DNA of 51,432 bases from Candidatus Omnitrophota bacterium (GCA_028718225.1 JAQUMI010000005.1:1-51432); one strand, 5' to 3'; counted from the first letter of the stretch, positions 8,698 through 16,577 are shown. The notes: generated from the letters alone by a model not told the origin. Made by a program: numbers and translations.

Positions 8698-9519
8698 TTG
8701 GATTATCTGGCTGGGCAGCTAGCTAAGGAGAAAAAAATTTATAAATTAGTCCTTTTAAGGCATGGTGAGAGTATCTGGAATAAGGAAAACCGGTTTACCG
8801 GATGGACAGACGTTGACCTTTCGGAGAAGGGAATAGAGGAGGCCAAAAAAGCCGGCCAGGAGCTTAAGAAAGAGGGTTTTATTTTTGATATAGCTTTTAC
8901 TTCAGTATTAAAAAGGGCTATCCGTACTCTTTGGATTGTCCTGGACGAAATGGACGCAATGTGGTTACCGGTTCGAAATTCCTGGAGGTTAAACGAAAGG
9001 CACTACGGCGCCCTGCAAGGATTGAATAAGTCGGAGATGGCCGCAAAATTCGGGGAAGAGCAGGTACTTATCTGGAGAAGGAGCTATGCTATGCCTCCGC
9101 CAGCGCTTGGGCCCGATGACCCGCGTTCTCCTAAAAATGACCCGCGTTATAAAAATATGGACCCTAAGGATATACCTTTAACCGAATGCCTTAAGGATAC
9201 GGTAGCGCGTTTTTTGCCTTATTGGCACGAAACAATTGCCCCGGCGATTAAATCCGGGGAAAGAGTTATTATTGCCGCCCACGGGAACAGCTTAAGGGCT
9301 TTGGTTAAATATCTGGATAATGTTTCGGATGCAGAAATCGTGAAATTAAATATTCCTACCGGCATACCTTTGGTCTATGATTTAAGCGCAGACTTGAAGC
9401 CGGTGAAGAGTTATTATTTAGGTGATTCCGAAGAAATAAAAATGGCAATAGAAGCGGTTGCCCAACAGGGAGTTAAATATGATGAGCAAAGGAGTTTTAG
9501 GCGTAAACAGCCATATTGA
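8698..9519 (+). CDS. gpmA: 2,3-bisphosphoglycerate-dependent phosphoglycerate mutase
   Basis: Interconverts 2- and 3-phosphoglycerate in glycolysis and gluconeogenesis. The catalytic His lies in [12 protein letters not shown]; further markers are [45 protein letters not shown] and the second His in [10 protein letters not shown]. Starting at the TTG (8698) gives 273 residues, with about 13 more at the N-terminus than usual for the family. AAGGAG lies six bases before an ATT codon at 8736 that coincides with the normal family start, so an ATT start is possible. The C-terminal 25 residues overlap the next gene. Confidence 0.93.
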   Translation: MDYLAGQLAKEKKIYKLVLLRHGESIWNKENRFTGWTDVDLSEKGIEEAKKAGQELKKEGFIFDIAFTSVLKRAIRTLWIVLDEMDAMWLPVRNSWRLNERHYGALQGLNKSEMAAKFGEEQVLIWRRSYAMPPPALGPDDPRSPKNDPRYKNMDPKDIPLTECLKDTVARFLPYWHETIAPAIKSGERVIIAAHGNSLRALVKYLDNVSDAEIVKLNIPTGIPLVYDLSADLKPVKSYYLGDSEEIKMAIEAVAQQGVKYDEQRSFRRKQPY

Positions 9520-10396
9520 GCGTAAACAACTTGCCGCCAGCAGCCTTTCGGCCTGGGGTGCGGGAATAATATTTTTTATTTCTCTGGGGGTAGGCATAGC
9601 AGTGGATTCCGTAGCTCTGATTTTGGATGCCGCCGCTTCTTTGGTAATAATGGCCGGAGCTCTTCTTACCGGCTATTCACTCAAGAGGGTTAACCGTCCT
9701 GCGGATGAGGAGTATAACTTTGGATACCATAAATACGAGCCTTTTACCGGTTTATTGCAGGCCTGCCTGATTATTACTACTTGTGTTGTCAGTATAAAGT
9801 TTGCGGTCCAGGATATTATACACGCCGAAAGCGTACATAGTTATACCGCTCCGGTTATCGCTACTTTTTTCTCCGGAGTTTTGGGGCTGTTTATTTTCTT
9901 AAAGATTAAAAGCATTGCTAAACATACTAATTCAGGCATGCTGAAAGTGGCAAGCTTTCATTGGTTTGCGGATGCAGTATTGTCTTTTTGTTTAAGCTGC
10001 GGATTCTTTATCGGTTTGACATTGGAGCGGGTGGGTTATTCGCGCGCAGCCCCTTATATTGATCCGGTTATGGCGATAGCCCTGGCTATGTTCCTGATCA
10101 GGGTGCCTGTTAAGGTTTTGCTGCATGATGTGCGGGAGTTATTAGATAGTGTTCCGGGAGAACAAATCCAGGAAAAGATCAGGAAAGTAGTAGATATATA
10201 CAAGCCTAAATCTTTCGGAGTAAGCCGTATGCGCGTCCGCAAAGCCGGTCCGAAGATATTCCTCGATATATGTTATATCGTAAACAGCAACCTTACGATA
10301 GGCCAGGTAAGAGAATTAGCAAATAGCTTTGAGAGAGATCTTAAAACCCACATAGATAATTGCGACGTAGTGGTTTACTTTCATTCGGCCGCTTAA
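9479..10396 (+). CDS. Cation diffusion facilitator family transporter
   Basis: An inner-membrane divalent metal/proton antiporter. The start is placed at the ATG-ATG pair (9479/9482) preceded by AGGGAG, which makes a 305-residue protein overlapping the gpmA end by 41 bp. It has about six membrane helices (residues ~15-210), [13 protein letters not shown] after helix 2, [10 protein letters not shown] in helix 5, and a C-terminal ferredoxin-like cytoplasmic domain with [17 protein letters not shown]. Helix 2 has a single Asp ([10 protein letters not shown]) in place of the HxxxD of zinc transporters, so iron or manganese export is as likely as zinc (inference). An inverted repeat without a T-run follows at 10408-10425. 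Confidence 0.88.
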   Translation: MMSKGVLGVNSHIERKQLAASSLSAWGAGIIFFISLGVGIAVDSVALILDAAASLVIMAGALLTGYSLKRVNRPADEEYNFGYHKYEPFTGLLQACLIITTCVVSIKFAVQDIIHAESVHSYTAPVIATFFSGVLGLFIFLKIKSIAKHTNSGMLKVASFHWFADAVLSFCLSCGFFIGLTLERVGYSRAAPYIDPVMAIALAMFLIRVPVKVLLHDVRELLDSVPGEQIQEKIRKVVDIYKPKSFGVSRMRVRKAGPKIFLDICYIVNSNLTIGQVRELANSFERDLKTHIDNCDVVVYFHSAA

Positions 10397-10407
10397 AAAT
10401 GGGTTTT

Positions 10408-10425
10408 GCTAAAGGGGCCTTTAGC
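10408..10425 (+). repeat. Inverted repeat after the CDF transporter gene
   Basis: GCTAAAGG, two G, then CCTTTAGC: a perfect 8-bp inverted repeat just after the stop at 10396. No T-run follows, so it is a weak terminator at best, or an mRNA 3' end structure. Confidence 0.4.
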
Positions 10426-10454
10426 CCGGTAGCCAAAATAATTTACGATTAAGC

Positions 10455-10482
10455 TTGACAATAGACTTAATAGTGGTAAAAT
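10455..10482 (+). promoter_or_regulatory. Promoter for the hflK-hflC-yggT transcript
   Basis: TTGACA (10455-10460), 16 bp, then TAAAAT (10477-10482) with a TGG extension directly in front. The predicted start near 10489 lies about 134 nt before the hflK ATG, leaving room for the structured leader that follows. Confidence 0.75.
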
Positions 10483-10519
10483 TATTTAAGTAGTTAAGGT
10501 TTATAGTAAAAAATAGGGG

Positions 10520-10595
10520 TTCAGGAAAATTTCCTGAAGGTTTGGATGGTCGGGCCGCCATCTGCGCAAGTGCAGCTGGTGGTTTTTGTTTTTTT
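10520..10595 (+). promoter_or_regulatory. Attenuator-type leader of hflK (shared with mscS)
   Basis: Hairpin 1 pairs TTCAGG (10520-10525) with CCTGAA (10533-10538). After a short linker comes hairpin 2, GATGG (10545-10549) with CCATC (10558-10562), inside the 19-nt sequence GATGGTCGGGCCGCCATCT that recurs exactly at 14276-14294. A terminator stem, CCGCCA/TGGTGG (10555-10560 with 10577-10582) extended by CTGCG/TGCAG, ends in a T-rich tract. Hairpin 2 and the terminator use the same bases and cannot form together, the layout of a riboswitch or protein-controlled attenuator. I do not recognise it as a known riboswitch class. Confidence 0.7.
10555..10595 (+). terminator. Intrinsic terminator in the hflK leader
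   Basis: Stem CCGCCA + CTGCG with TGCAG + TGGTGG, loop CAAG, followed by TTTTTGTTTTTTT. It lies between promoter and gene, so read-through must be regulated or partial. Confidence 0.75.
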
Positions 10596-10622
10596 AGAGG
10601 GTTAATTAAAAAAGGAGTCCTT

Positions 10623-11618
10623 ATGGATTGGCAGAATGTCCCCAGCCCGGAAGATATAATTGATGCAGGCAAGAAGAAATTTTTCGGTTATAGTAAATAT
10701 CTTCCCTGGATAATACTAGGACTGTTTGTCGTTATCGGCCTAAGAGGAGTTATTTATTCGATAGGCCCGGATGAAGTAGGGGTAATGCAGAGGTTTGGCA
10801 GGTATACTGACTTAAGTGCACCCGGGTTACACGCTAAAATTCCATTCGGCGTGGATAAGGTGACTCCGATTAAAGTAGAAAAAATCTTCAAGGAAGAGTT
10901 TGGGGGGTTAAGTTCAAGTGTAGGGAGTAGGCATTCTTACGGCTCGGATTTAGAACAGTCGTTGATGCTTACCGGAGATTTAAACATACTCGATGTCCGC
11001 TGGATTGTCCAGTTCAAGATTAAGGACCCGATAAAATTATTGTTCGTGGTGCGTAATCCGCGTAATGTTATCAGGGATGTCTCTGAAATAGTTATGCGCC
11101 GGTTTGTAGGAGACTATACAGTGGATGAGGTTTTGACTATTAAAAGGGAAGAAATAGACCATCTGGCTCAGGTTGAGATGCAAAGAATATTAGACGATTA
11201 TCAGACCGGTGTCCAGGTCATTACGGTTAAGCTCCTGGATGTAAATCCTCCGGATAAGGTAAAGCCGGCTTTTAATGAAGTTAATGAAGCCAAGCAGGAA
11301 AAGGAGAAGATGATTAACCAGGCTTGGGAGGCGTATAATAAAGCCATACCCAAGGCCAAAGGGGAAGCGGAGCGGACTATCCGCGAGGCAGAAGGATATT
11401 CCCTGGATAAGATCAATAGGGCTAAAGGCGAGTCAGAAAGGTTTTTGGTAACTTTAGGAGAATACAAGAAAGCCCCGGAGATTACCCGCAAGAGGCTCTA
11501 TCTTGAAACTCTTGCCGAGGTCTTGCCCAAGGCGAAAGAAAAATATATTATTGACCCAAGGCAATCTTCCATATTGCCGTTATTAGACCTAGGCAGGAAG
11601 GGAGGGCTTCAGCAATGA
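10623..11618 (+). CDS. hflK: HflK-like SPFH/band 7 membrane protein
   Basis: Start chosen at the ATG at 10623 because AAAGGAG lies before it; the upstream in-frame sequence runs back through the leader terminator. The 331-residue protein has one membrane helix (residues ~22-42, LPWIILGLFVVIGLRGVIY), then the band 7 domain beginning IGPDEVGVMQRFGRY. A long charged coiled region follows (PAFNEVNEAKQEKEKMI through EAEGYSLDKINRAKGESERF). HflK and HflC form a large cage around the FtsH protease and modulate membrane protein turnover. The gene overlaps hflC by 4 bp. It is unusual in having a structured, terminator-bearing leader. Confidence 0.9.
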   Translation: MDWQNVPSPEDIIDAGKKKFFGYSKYLPWIILGLFVVIGLRGVIYSIGPDEVGVMQRFGRYTDLSAPGLHAKIPFGVDKVTPIKVEKIFKEEFGGLSSSVGSRHSYGSDLEQSLMLTGDLNILDVRWIVQFKIKDPIKLLFVVRNPRNVIRDVSEIVMRRFVGDYTVDEVLTIKREEIDHLAQVEMQRILDDYQTGVQVITVKLLDVNPPDKVKPAFNEVNEAKQEKEKMINQAWEAYNKAIPKAKGEAERTIREAEGYSLDKINRAKGESERFLVTLGEYKKAPEITRKRLYLETLAEVLPKAKEKYIIDPRQSSILPLLDLGRKGGLQQ

Positions 11619-12574
11619 AAGAGGGCAGATTAGGGACGATCTTGGGTTTGATTTTTTTCCCGGTTGTAATTATTTTTCTTGCATTTGCCAGCGGGGCATT
11701 ATTTGTAGTAGATGAGACAAAGCAGGTAGTGATTACCCAGTTTGGCAAACCGGTGGGGAAAGCTATCGTTTCTGCCGGGCTGCATTTCAAGACTCCTTTT
11801 ATCCAGCAGGCACATTATTTTGAGAAGAGGCTTCTGGAGTGGGACGGAGACCCGAACCAGATACCCACAAAAGACAAAAAATATATCTGGGTAGACACTA
11901 CAGCGCGTTGGAAAATAGTGGACGCCTTGAAATTCCTGCAGTCTGTAGGTAATGAAATAAGCGCAAGCAGCAGGCTCAATGATATTATCAACTCGGCCAC
12001 CAGGGATGCGGTTACCGGGAATCTCCTGGTCGAAGCGGTAAGGAATTCGAACCGCATACTTGAGAGTAAGGATTTAGGGGAAGATGCCATAGTCAGCGAG
12101 GAGGCCCTTGAGCGTATAGCCATCGGAAGGCAGCAGTTGACCCGCTCCATCCTGGAAAAGGCCAAAGTGCTTGCTCCCCAATACGGCATTGAAATTTTAG
12201 ATGTGCGTATAAAGCGCATAAATTATGTAGAAGAGGTACGTAACAAAGTCTATGACAGGATGATTGCGGAGAGAAAGCGCGCTGCCGAGAAATACCGCTC
12301 GGAAGGATTCGGAAAAGCGGCCGAAATAGAAGGCCAGGTCGGTAAAGAGCTTAAATTAATAACTTCCGAGGCTTACAAGCAGGCGCAGGCTATTGTCGGT
12401 AAAGCCGATGCCGAAGCAATTAATATTTACGCTACTTCTTATGAGCAGAATCCCGGATTTTACTCTTTTCTCAAGACGCTGGAAACGTATAGGGGCACTA
12501 TCGACGCGAATTCAACGGTGATTCTGACTACCGATAGCGATTATTATAAATACCTTAAAGCCCTGGATAAATAG
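11615..12574 (+). CDS. hflC: HflC-like SPFH/band 7 membrane protein
   Basis: A 319-residue partner of HflK, coupled to it by an ATGA overlap. An N-terminal membrane helix (residues ~8-30) is followed by the SPFH domain starting VDETKQVVITQFGKPVGK. Family markers are TKDKKYIWVDTTARWKI, the RDAVTGNLLVEAVRNS helix and DVRIKRINY. Then comes the charged coiled segment RMIAERKRAAEKYRSEGFG and a C-terminal part rich in Ala. Predicted periplasmic side of the inner membrane, in complex with HflK and FtsH (family knowledge). No ftsH gene lies in this window. Confidence 0.9.
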   Translation: MKEGRLGTILGLIFFPVVIIFLAFASGALFVVDETKQVVITQFGKPVGKAIVSAGLHFKTPFIQQAHYFEKRLLEWDGDPNQIPTKDKKYIWVDTTARWKIVDALKFLQSVGNEISASSRLNDIINSATRDAVTGNLLVEAVRNSNRILESKDLGEDAIVSEEALERIAIGRQQLTRSILEKAKVLAPQYGIEILDVRIKRINYVEEVRNKVYDRMIAERKRAAEKYRSEGFGKAAEIEGQVGKELKLITSEAYKQAQAIVGKADAEAINIYATSYEQNPGFYSFLKTLETYRGTIDANSTVILTTDSDYYKYLKALDK

Positions 12575-12585
12575 AACGGGACAAC

Positions 12586-12891
12586 ATGTTTGTGCTAGCT
12601 AATTTCTTAACTGCCTTAGCCCAAATTTTAGATGTAGGATTTTTCATACTCTATTGGCTGATTTTAATCCGCGCCTTGATCAGCTGGGTTAATCCCGATC
12701 CCTATAATTTTATAGTCCAGTTTTTATATAAGACTACTGAACCGATACTCTACCCGATAAGGAGGGTGCTGCCCCCGGGCTTAAAATTTGGCATAGATAT
12801 TTCACCAATTATTGCATTTTTTGCGATTATGTTTCTCAGGTCTTTTTTAATAAGGACATTGTTTGAATTGGCTATAAAATTAAAAGGATAA
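12586..12891 (+). CDS. YggT family membrane protein
   Basis: A 101-residue integral membrane protein 11 bp after hflC. It has two hydrophobic hairpin segments (residues ~5-32 and ~65-90), with the family signature LIRALISWVNPDPYN and the TTEPILYPIRRVLPP segment between them. YggT proteins have been linked to cell division site and envelope organisation and to osmotic tolerance, but the biochemical role is not settled. Sharing the hflKC transcript puts it under the same leader control. Confidence 0.88.
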   Translation: MFVLANFLTALAQILDVGFFILYWLILIRALISWVNPDPYNFIVQFLYKTTEPILYPIRRVLPPGLKFGIDISPIIAFFAIMFLRSFLIRTLFELAIKLKG

Positions 12892-13038
12892 ATTATTTTT
12901 TTGAAGTAATCCAGGCTAAGTAAGGGCATTGCCAATCCGCTTTTTTCTGCGATACCGGTTGCTTTCTTTCCTTTTATTTATCCATTTTAGCTGAAAAATA
13001 ACTTTATTAGCGTTTGTCGTCTTTTAGGAGGTTTTACG

Positions 13039-14166
13039 GTGAAGAAAATACTGCTTATTTCTTTCGAATATCCTACCGGCAGATCATACTGCGGCGGCGT
13101 AGGCCAGATTGTAGAACAGAGCAGGGATGCTCTTTTGGCCATGGGCTATGAAACTTATGTGCTGATAAGCTCCGGGTTTGCCAGAAAAGACCCCGTTAAG
13201 CTGCTCTTTGCGGACGGTTCCCTAAAGCGCTATCCCAGCCTGGGGGCATTCCTCAGGGATTATGACTGGTGTAATTTTGGCTATATAATCCATCATTTCG
13301 TGAATTGGACTACCGAACTTAAAAAGATTGCAGTACAAAAAAGAAGAAAACCTAAAATTATCTATCACTTTCACAGCATATTACGAAGGGAAAAAGAATC
13401 CGGATTCAGGACATTAAATCATTTTTTATATAATCAGGAGAAAATGATCGAATTGGCCGATAGGGTCGTGTGCCCTTCGGCCTACGAATATGATAACTTT
13501 ATCCGGTATTTCCCTTCATTTATAGACAAAGTGGTTGTTATCGAGAATACGATTGAAGCCTTTGGCGCAGATAAAAATAAGATAGAGGAAATAAGGGCCA
13601 GGCATAAGGTTAGGAACAATGATATAGTTTCTCTTTATGTGGGCAGGCTGGAGAGGATAAAGGGAGCGCATATTCTGCTGAAGGAGGCGCCCAAGATCCT
13701 CAAGGCGCATGCTCATCTTAAGCTCTTTTTTGTGGGGAGGTCGCTGGAGAAAGACCTGTATAAAAGACTATTACGGCTGTGCGGCCAATTCCCCAAGCAG
13801 TTTTTTTATAAAAAATATTTAGATAAAAATGAATTATTCCAGTATTACTATTTAAGCGACATCTATATTAACAGTTCTTTAAGCGAATCGTTTTCTTTGA
13901 GTACCCATGAAAGCGCGCTTTGCAATAGCGCCTTGCTTCTAAACCGGCTTCCGGCTTTGGAAAAGTTTAAGGATGCGGCATTGTTTTTCGACGCCAATAG
14001 CGGGGATTTTTCCGAAAAATACGAGGTTTTGATAAGAAACCATGTTTTAAGAAGCAAGCTTTCCGGAAAAGCCAGCGCGATTGCCAATAAATTCATCGAT
14101 AATAACAGATTCAGGGACAACCTGTATAAACTCCTTAATAGTTTTTCGGCGGAAGCCAAAATTTAG
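13039..14166 (+). CDS. Family 4 glycosyltransferase
   Basis: Starts at GTG after TAGGAGG. The 375-residue cytosolic GT-B enzyme has an N-terminal domain beginning LLISFEYPTGRSYCGGVGQI (the GG loop that contacts the sugar nucleotide) and IYHFHSILRREKE. The C-terminal domain has SLYVGRLERIKGAHILL, the beginning of the donor site, and the E-x7-E-like segment SSLSESFSLSTHESAL. The acceptor and sugar are unknown; it stands alone with no neighbouring LPS or capsule genes. The 147-bp gap upstream (12892-13038) shows no convincing promoter or terminator, only AT-rich sequence before the ribosome site. Confidence 0.85.
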   Translation: MKKILLISFEYPTGRSYCGGVGQIVEQSRDALLAMGYETYVLISSGFARKDPVKLLFADGSLKRYPSLGAFLRDYDWCNFGYIIHHFVNWTTELKKIAVQKRRKPKIIYHFHSILRREKESGFRTLNHFLYNQEKMIELADRVVCPSAYEYDNFIRYFPSFIDKVVVIENTIEAFGADKNKIEEIRARHKVRNNDIVSLYVGRLERIKGAHILLKEAPKILKAHAHLKLFFVGRSLEKDLYKRLLRLCGQFPKQFFYKKYLDKNELFQYYYLSDIYINSSLSESFSLSTHESALCNSALLLNRLPALEKFKDAALFFDANSGDFSEKYEVLIRNHVLRSKLSGKASAIANKFIDNNRFRDNLYKLLNSFSAEAKI

Positions 14167-14182
14167 AATATACGCTTTCCTG

Positions 14183-14210
14183 TTGTATCTGTTATCCGGC
14201 ATGGTATAAT
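14183..14210 (+). promoter_or_regulatory. Promoter for the mscS transcript
   Basis: A TGG-extended -10 TATAAT (14205-14210) with a weak -35 TTGTAT (14183-14188), spacing 16 bp. The predicted start near 14217 lies about 118 nt before the mscS ATG. Confidence 0.65.
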
Positions 14211-14242
14211 TGATTAAATGCGATAGTGGATAAGCAAGTGGG

Positions 14243-14321
14243 CCGGGAATAGGCGAGTATTTCCGGTGGATTTTTGATGGTCGGGCCGCCATCTCGCATG
14301 CGAACGCGGGGCGGCTTTTTT
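14243..14321 (+). promoter_or_regulatory. Attenuator-type leader of mscS (shared with hflK)
   Basis: Hairpin 1 pairs CCGGGAATA (14243-14251) with TATTTCCGG (14258-14266) around GGCGAG. Hairpin 2 is GATGG (14276-14280) with CCATC (14289-14293), within the same 19 nt as in the hflK leader. The terminator pairs GCCGCC (14285-14290) with GGCGGC (14310-14315), then six T. Hairpin 1 and the terminator differ in sequence from the hflK copy but keep the pairing, while the 19-nt core is identical, which is the pattern of a conserved RNA recognition element. Confidence 0.7.
14285..14321 (+). terminator. Intrinsic terminator in the mscS leader
   Basis: GCCGCC with GGCGGC, extended after a three-base bulge by TCGC with GCGG, loop ATGCGAAC, then TTTTTT. 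It ends 13 nt before the mscS ATG. Confidence 0.78.
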
Positions 14322-14334
14322 ATTGGAGGCGAAA

Positions 14335-15387
14335 ATGGACTTTAAGATATTAGAAGAAGTATTTTTCGGAAACCGTATTTTAGATTATATCGTCGCGGTT
14401 TCAGCATTGTTCCTGAGCTTGTTATTCGTCAAGCTGGTTATCCGCGTTTTTATAAAGCGCCTTAAAAAATTAGCGGAGAAAACCGTTACGACATTCGATG
14501 ACTTTCTGGTAAAAATCCTCGGGAAGATCGCTTTACCTGTTTTGTATCTTAGCTGTATTTATCTGAGCCTGAAAACATTAAAGATGCCCGCCGGTTCGGA
14601 AGGAATAATTAATGTGGTAGAGCTGGGTGTGGTTACCTTTTTTGCCGCGCGCATGGTTTTAATGTTCATAGGCTATGGCCTGGGACTATATTTATCCAGG
14701 ACGCAGGAAGATATTACGCTGGTGCACAGCCTTGAGGGAATGTCCCGCGTTATTAAATACCTGGTCTGGGCGATTGCCGTGATAATTTTTTTGGATAATA
14801 TCGGCTTTAAGGTTTCTACAATAATAGCGGGTTTGGGCATCGGAGGTATTGCGGTAGCCATAGCCGCGCAGGCATTGCTTAAAGATTTCTTTAGTTATTT
14901 TTCAATTGTATTTGACCGGCCTTTTAAGTTAGGAGATTTTATTATCATCGGCGATTTTATGGGCACGGTGGAGCACATCGGGATAAAAACCACGCGCATA
15001 CGCAGTTTGGGCGGAGAGCAGTTGATATTTTCTAATACTGACCTCACTGATTCGCGGGTGCGTAATTATAAACTTATGGAGAAAAGGCGCGTTGTTTTTC
15101 GCCTGGGCGTAACGTACCAGACTTCTCTTGGCCAATTAAAAGAAATCCCCAGGATTATCGAAAATGTTATAAAGAAAACCAAAGACGCAGATTTTGACCG
15201 CGCGCATTTTTTTAGTTACGGCGACTTTAGCCTGTTATTTGAAGTCGTGTATTTTGTTTTGAATTCCGACTACAACAAATATATGGATGTCCAGCAGGAG
15301 ATCAATTTCGCGGTCAAAGAAGAGTTTGAAAGACGGGGTATCGAGTTTGCCTATCCGACCCAGAAGCTGTACCTGAGTAAGGAATGA
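14335..15387 (+). CDS. MscS family mechanosensitive channel
   Basis: Start at the ATG with TTGGAGG in front, just past the leader terminator, giving 350 residues. Four or so membrane helices occupy residues ~15-190; the last, pore-lining one (TIIAGLGIGGIAVAIAAQAL then LKDFFSYFSI) has the Gly/Ala packing of MscS TM3. The beta domain follows with FDRPFKLGDFIIIG and GTVEHIGIKTTRIRSLGGE, and a C-terminal alpha/beta vestibule. The channel opens under membrane tension and releases solutes on osmotic downshock. Its leader control is shared with hflK, suggesting both answer one envelope or ionic signal (inference). Confidence 0.9.
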   Translation: MDFKILEEVFFGNRILDYIVAVSALFLSLLFVKLVIRVFIKRLKKLAEKTVTTFDDFLVKILGKIALPVLYLSCIYLSLKTLKMPAGSEGIINVVELGVVTFFAARMVLMFIGYGLGLYLSRTQEDITLVHSLEGMSRVIKYLVWAIAVIIFLDNIGFKVSTIIAGLGIGGIAVAIAAQALLKDFFSYFSIVFDRPFKLGDFIIIGDFMGTVEHIGIKTTRIRSLGGEQLIFSNTDLTDSRVRNYKLMEKRRVVFRLGVTYQTSLGQLKEIPRIIENVIKKTKDADFDRAHFFSYGDFSLLFEVVYFVLNSDYNKYMDVQQEINFAVKEEFERRGIEFAYPTQKLYLSKE

Positions 15388-15409
15388 TTAGAGCAGGAGC
15401 TGAGAACTT

Positions 15410-16084
15410 TTGAGATTTAGAACTCCCAAATTAAGGTTCATTATTGCAGGAATGGCCATCCTGGCCGCTATTGCTTATCTGCTTAAAAGCCAGATAGAGG
15501 GCTATCAGCTTAAGAGAATTATTGAGCGTCTCACTGCCGATTCGCGGGTTGCCGAGGTTATCGTGACCGATGCTAAGTATAATCCAAGAACGAAACAAAC
15601 CTCTACGACCATTAAATTTTTGGAATATGATACGAAGTTAAGGCCGCTTGAGCCGAAGTATTTTACTTTTTCGGGTAATATTATTCAGTTTCAGTCGATG
15701 GTAATAAGGTTTGACGATTTTTACGTTGAGAAAGGGCATCCCCTAAAAGGGAAAAGCGCGTATTTTTTTATGAAGGCATTTAGGCTAACGGACAATGGCG
15801 CAGAAGCGTTCGAAATTACTAAAATAAACGAAATCCCTTCCGGATACGAGGTCGCAGAGGTCAAGAATAATTTTGAGCGAAAACTCTGGAAAAAATTCTG
15901 GGAATACGCCCTTAATCCCGAAGAAGCAGGCAGGGCAGGCATTAAGAACGTCCAGATTGAGGCACCCGGCACAAAATTTATCCCCGGCATGATTTATACG
16001 ATAAAAATAGAGCATGACGGCGGTCTGCGCATTGACGCTCAGCCGGTAACTCCTATTCTGAGGAACGAAAAGATTAAGTTTTAG
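15410..16084 (+). CDS. Conserved-looking hypothetical protein with N-terminal membrane anchor
   Basis: I do not recognise this 224-residue protein. It starts at a TTG 23 bp after the mscS stop, with AGGAG about 12 bases upstream. A single membrane segment is at residues ~10-25 (LRFIIAGMAILAAIAYLL), then a short helix (YQLKRIIERLTADSR). The rest is a beta-rich soluble domain, probably outside the cytoplasm, with an internal KKFWEYALNPEEAGRAGI segment. Its place behind mscS suggests the same transcript and an envelope role. No catalytic motif is visible. Confidence 0.7.
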   Translation: MRFRTPKLRFIIAGMAILAAIAYLLKSQIEGYQLKRIIERLTADSRVAEVIVTDAKYNPRTKQTSTTIKFLEYDTKLRPLEPKYFTFSGNIIQFQSMVIRFDDFYVEKGHPLKGKSAYFFMKAFRLTDNGAEAFEITKINEIPSGYEVAEVKNNFERKLWKKFWEYALNPEEAGRAGIKNVQIEAPGTKFIPGMIYTIKIEHDGGLRIDAQPVTPILRNEKIKF

Positions 16085-16118
16085 GTTGCTACCGGAGACC
16101 CGCTTTATTTTATTGTGC

Positions 16119-16146
16119 TTGACTAATAAAAAAATTGTGGTAATAT
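16119..16146 (+). promoter_or_regulatory. Promoter for the first cold-shock gene
   Basis: TTGACT (16119-16124), 16 bp, TAATAT (16141-16146) with TGG directly before it. The predicted start near 16153 leaves a leader of about 170 nt before the ATG at 16325. Confidence 0.7.
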
Positions 16147-16158
16147 AAGGCGTAGTAA

Positions 16159-16212
16159 AAGATTAGAAGTCTTAGGCCGTAAGGAGTAGGAAACTAACCT
16201 TGCGGTTTTTTT
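16159..16212 (+). promoter_or_regulatory. Cold-shock gene leader, copy 1 (hairpin plus attenuator)
   Basis: A small hairpin, AAGATT/AGTCTT around AGA (16159-16173), is followed by a terminator stem GCCGTAAGG (16176-16184) with CCTTGCGG(T) (16198-16206) and seven T. The same two-part layout with matching sequence occurs before the second cold-shock gene at 21560-21615. About 112 nt more of untranslated RNA lie between this terminator and the start codon. Confidence 0.65.
16176..16212 (+). terminator. Intrinsic terminator in the first cold-shock leader
   Basis: Stem GCCGTAAGG with CCTTGCGGT (one T-G and one G-T wobble), loop AGTAGGAAACTAA, T-run 16206-16212. Confidence 0.75.
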
Positions 16213-16324
16213 ATCGCTGTCATTGTTTGCCCGGTTAGAAGTTAGAGTATCTATTCAGGTAAAGGTGATGCAAGATTTCTGACAGGTTTTACTATAATTT
16301 TTTAAAAGAAGGAGGTAGTAAACA

Positions 16325-16525
16325 ATGGTAAAAGGATCAGTAAAGTGGTTCAGCGATCAGAAGGGTTATGGTTTTATCACGCCTGAGAATGGCAAGGACG
16401 TATTTGTCCACCATTCATCTATTCAGGGCGAGGGATACAAGTCTTTAGCTGAAGGCCAGCAAGTCGAGTTTGAAATCGAACAGGGCCCTAAAGGCGAACA
16501 GGCTGTTAAAGTCGTCAAGTTATAA
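16325..16525 (+). CDS. csp: Cold-shock protein (CspA family)
   Basis: A 66-residue single cold-shock domain that binds single-stranded RNA and DNA. RNP1 is KGYGFIT and RNP2 is VFVHHSS, and the domain begins VKGSVKWFS. The ribosome site AAGGAGG is strong. Family members act as RNA chaperones and, in E. coli, as transcription antiterminators that melt RNA hairpins. This gene lies behind a leader terminator of its own, so feedback through antitermination is plausible (inference). A terminator follows at 16538. Confidence 0.95.
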   Translation: MVKGSVKWFSDQKGYGFITPENGKDVFVHHSSIQGEGYKSLAEGQQVEFEIEQGPKGEQAVKVVKL

Positions 16526-16537
16526 CCTAAAGAACCG

Positions 16538-16577
16538 AATAGGGCCCGGCGCTATCTGTGCCGAGCCCTATTTTTTT
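16538..16577 (+). terminator. Intrinsic terminator after the first cold-shock gene
   Basis: AATAGGGC with GCCCTATT, inner stem CGGCGC with TGCCG-type pairing, then seven T. Strong and 12 nt after the stop codon. Confidence 0.85.

Noticed and set aside
10545-10563. Identity of the hflK/mscS leader with the ZTP or fluoride riboswitch
   Set aside because: Fragments such as GGGCCGCC recall the ZTP core and GATGG recalls fluoride, but the remaining conserved bases and the order of helices do not fit either.
10542-10622. Longer HflK starting at 10542
   Set aside because: That start lies within the leader hairpins and terminator and has no ribosome site; the ATG at 10623 has AAAGGAG.
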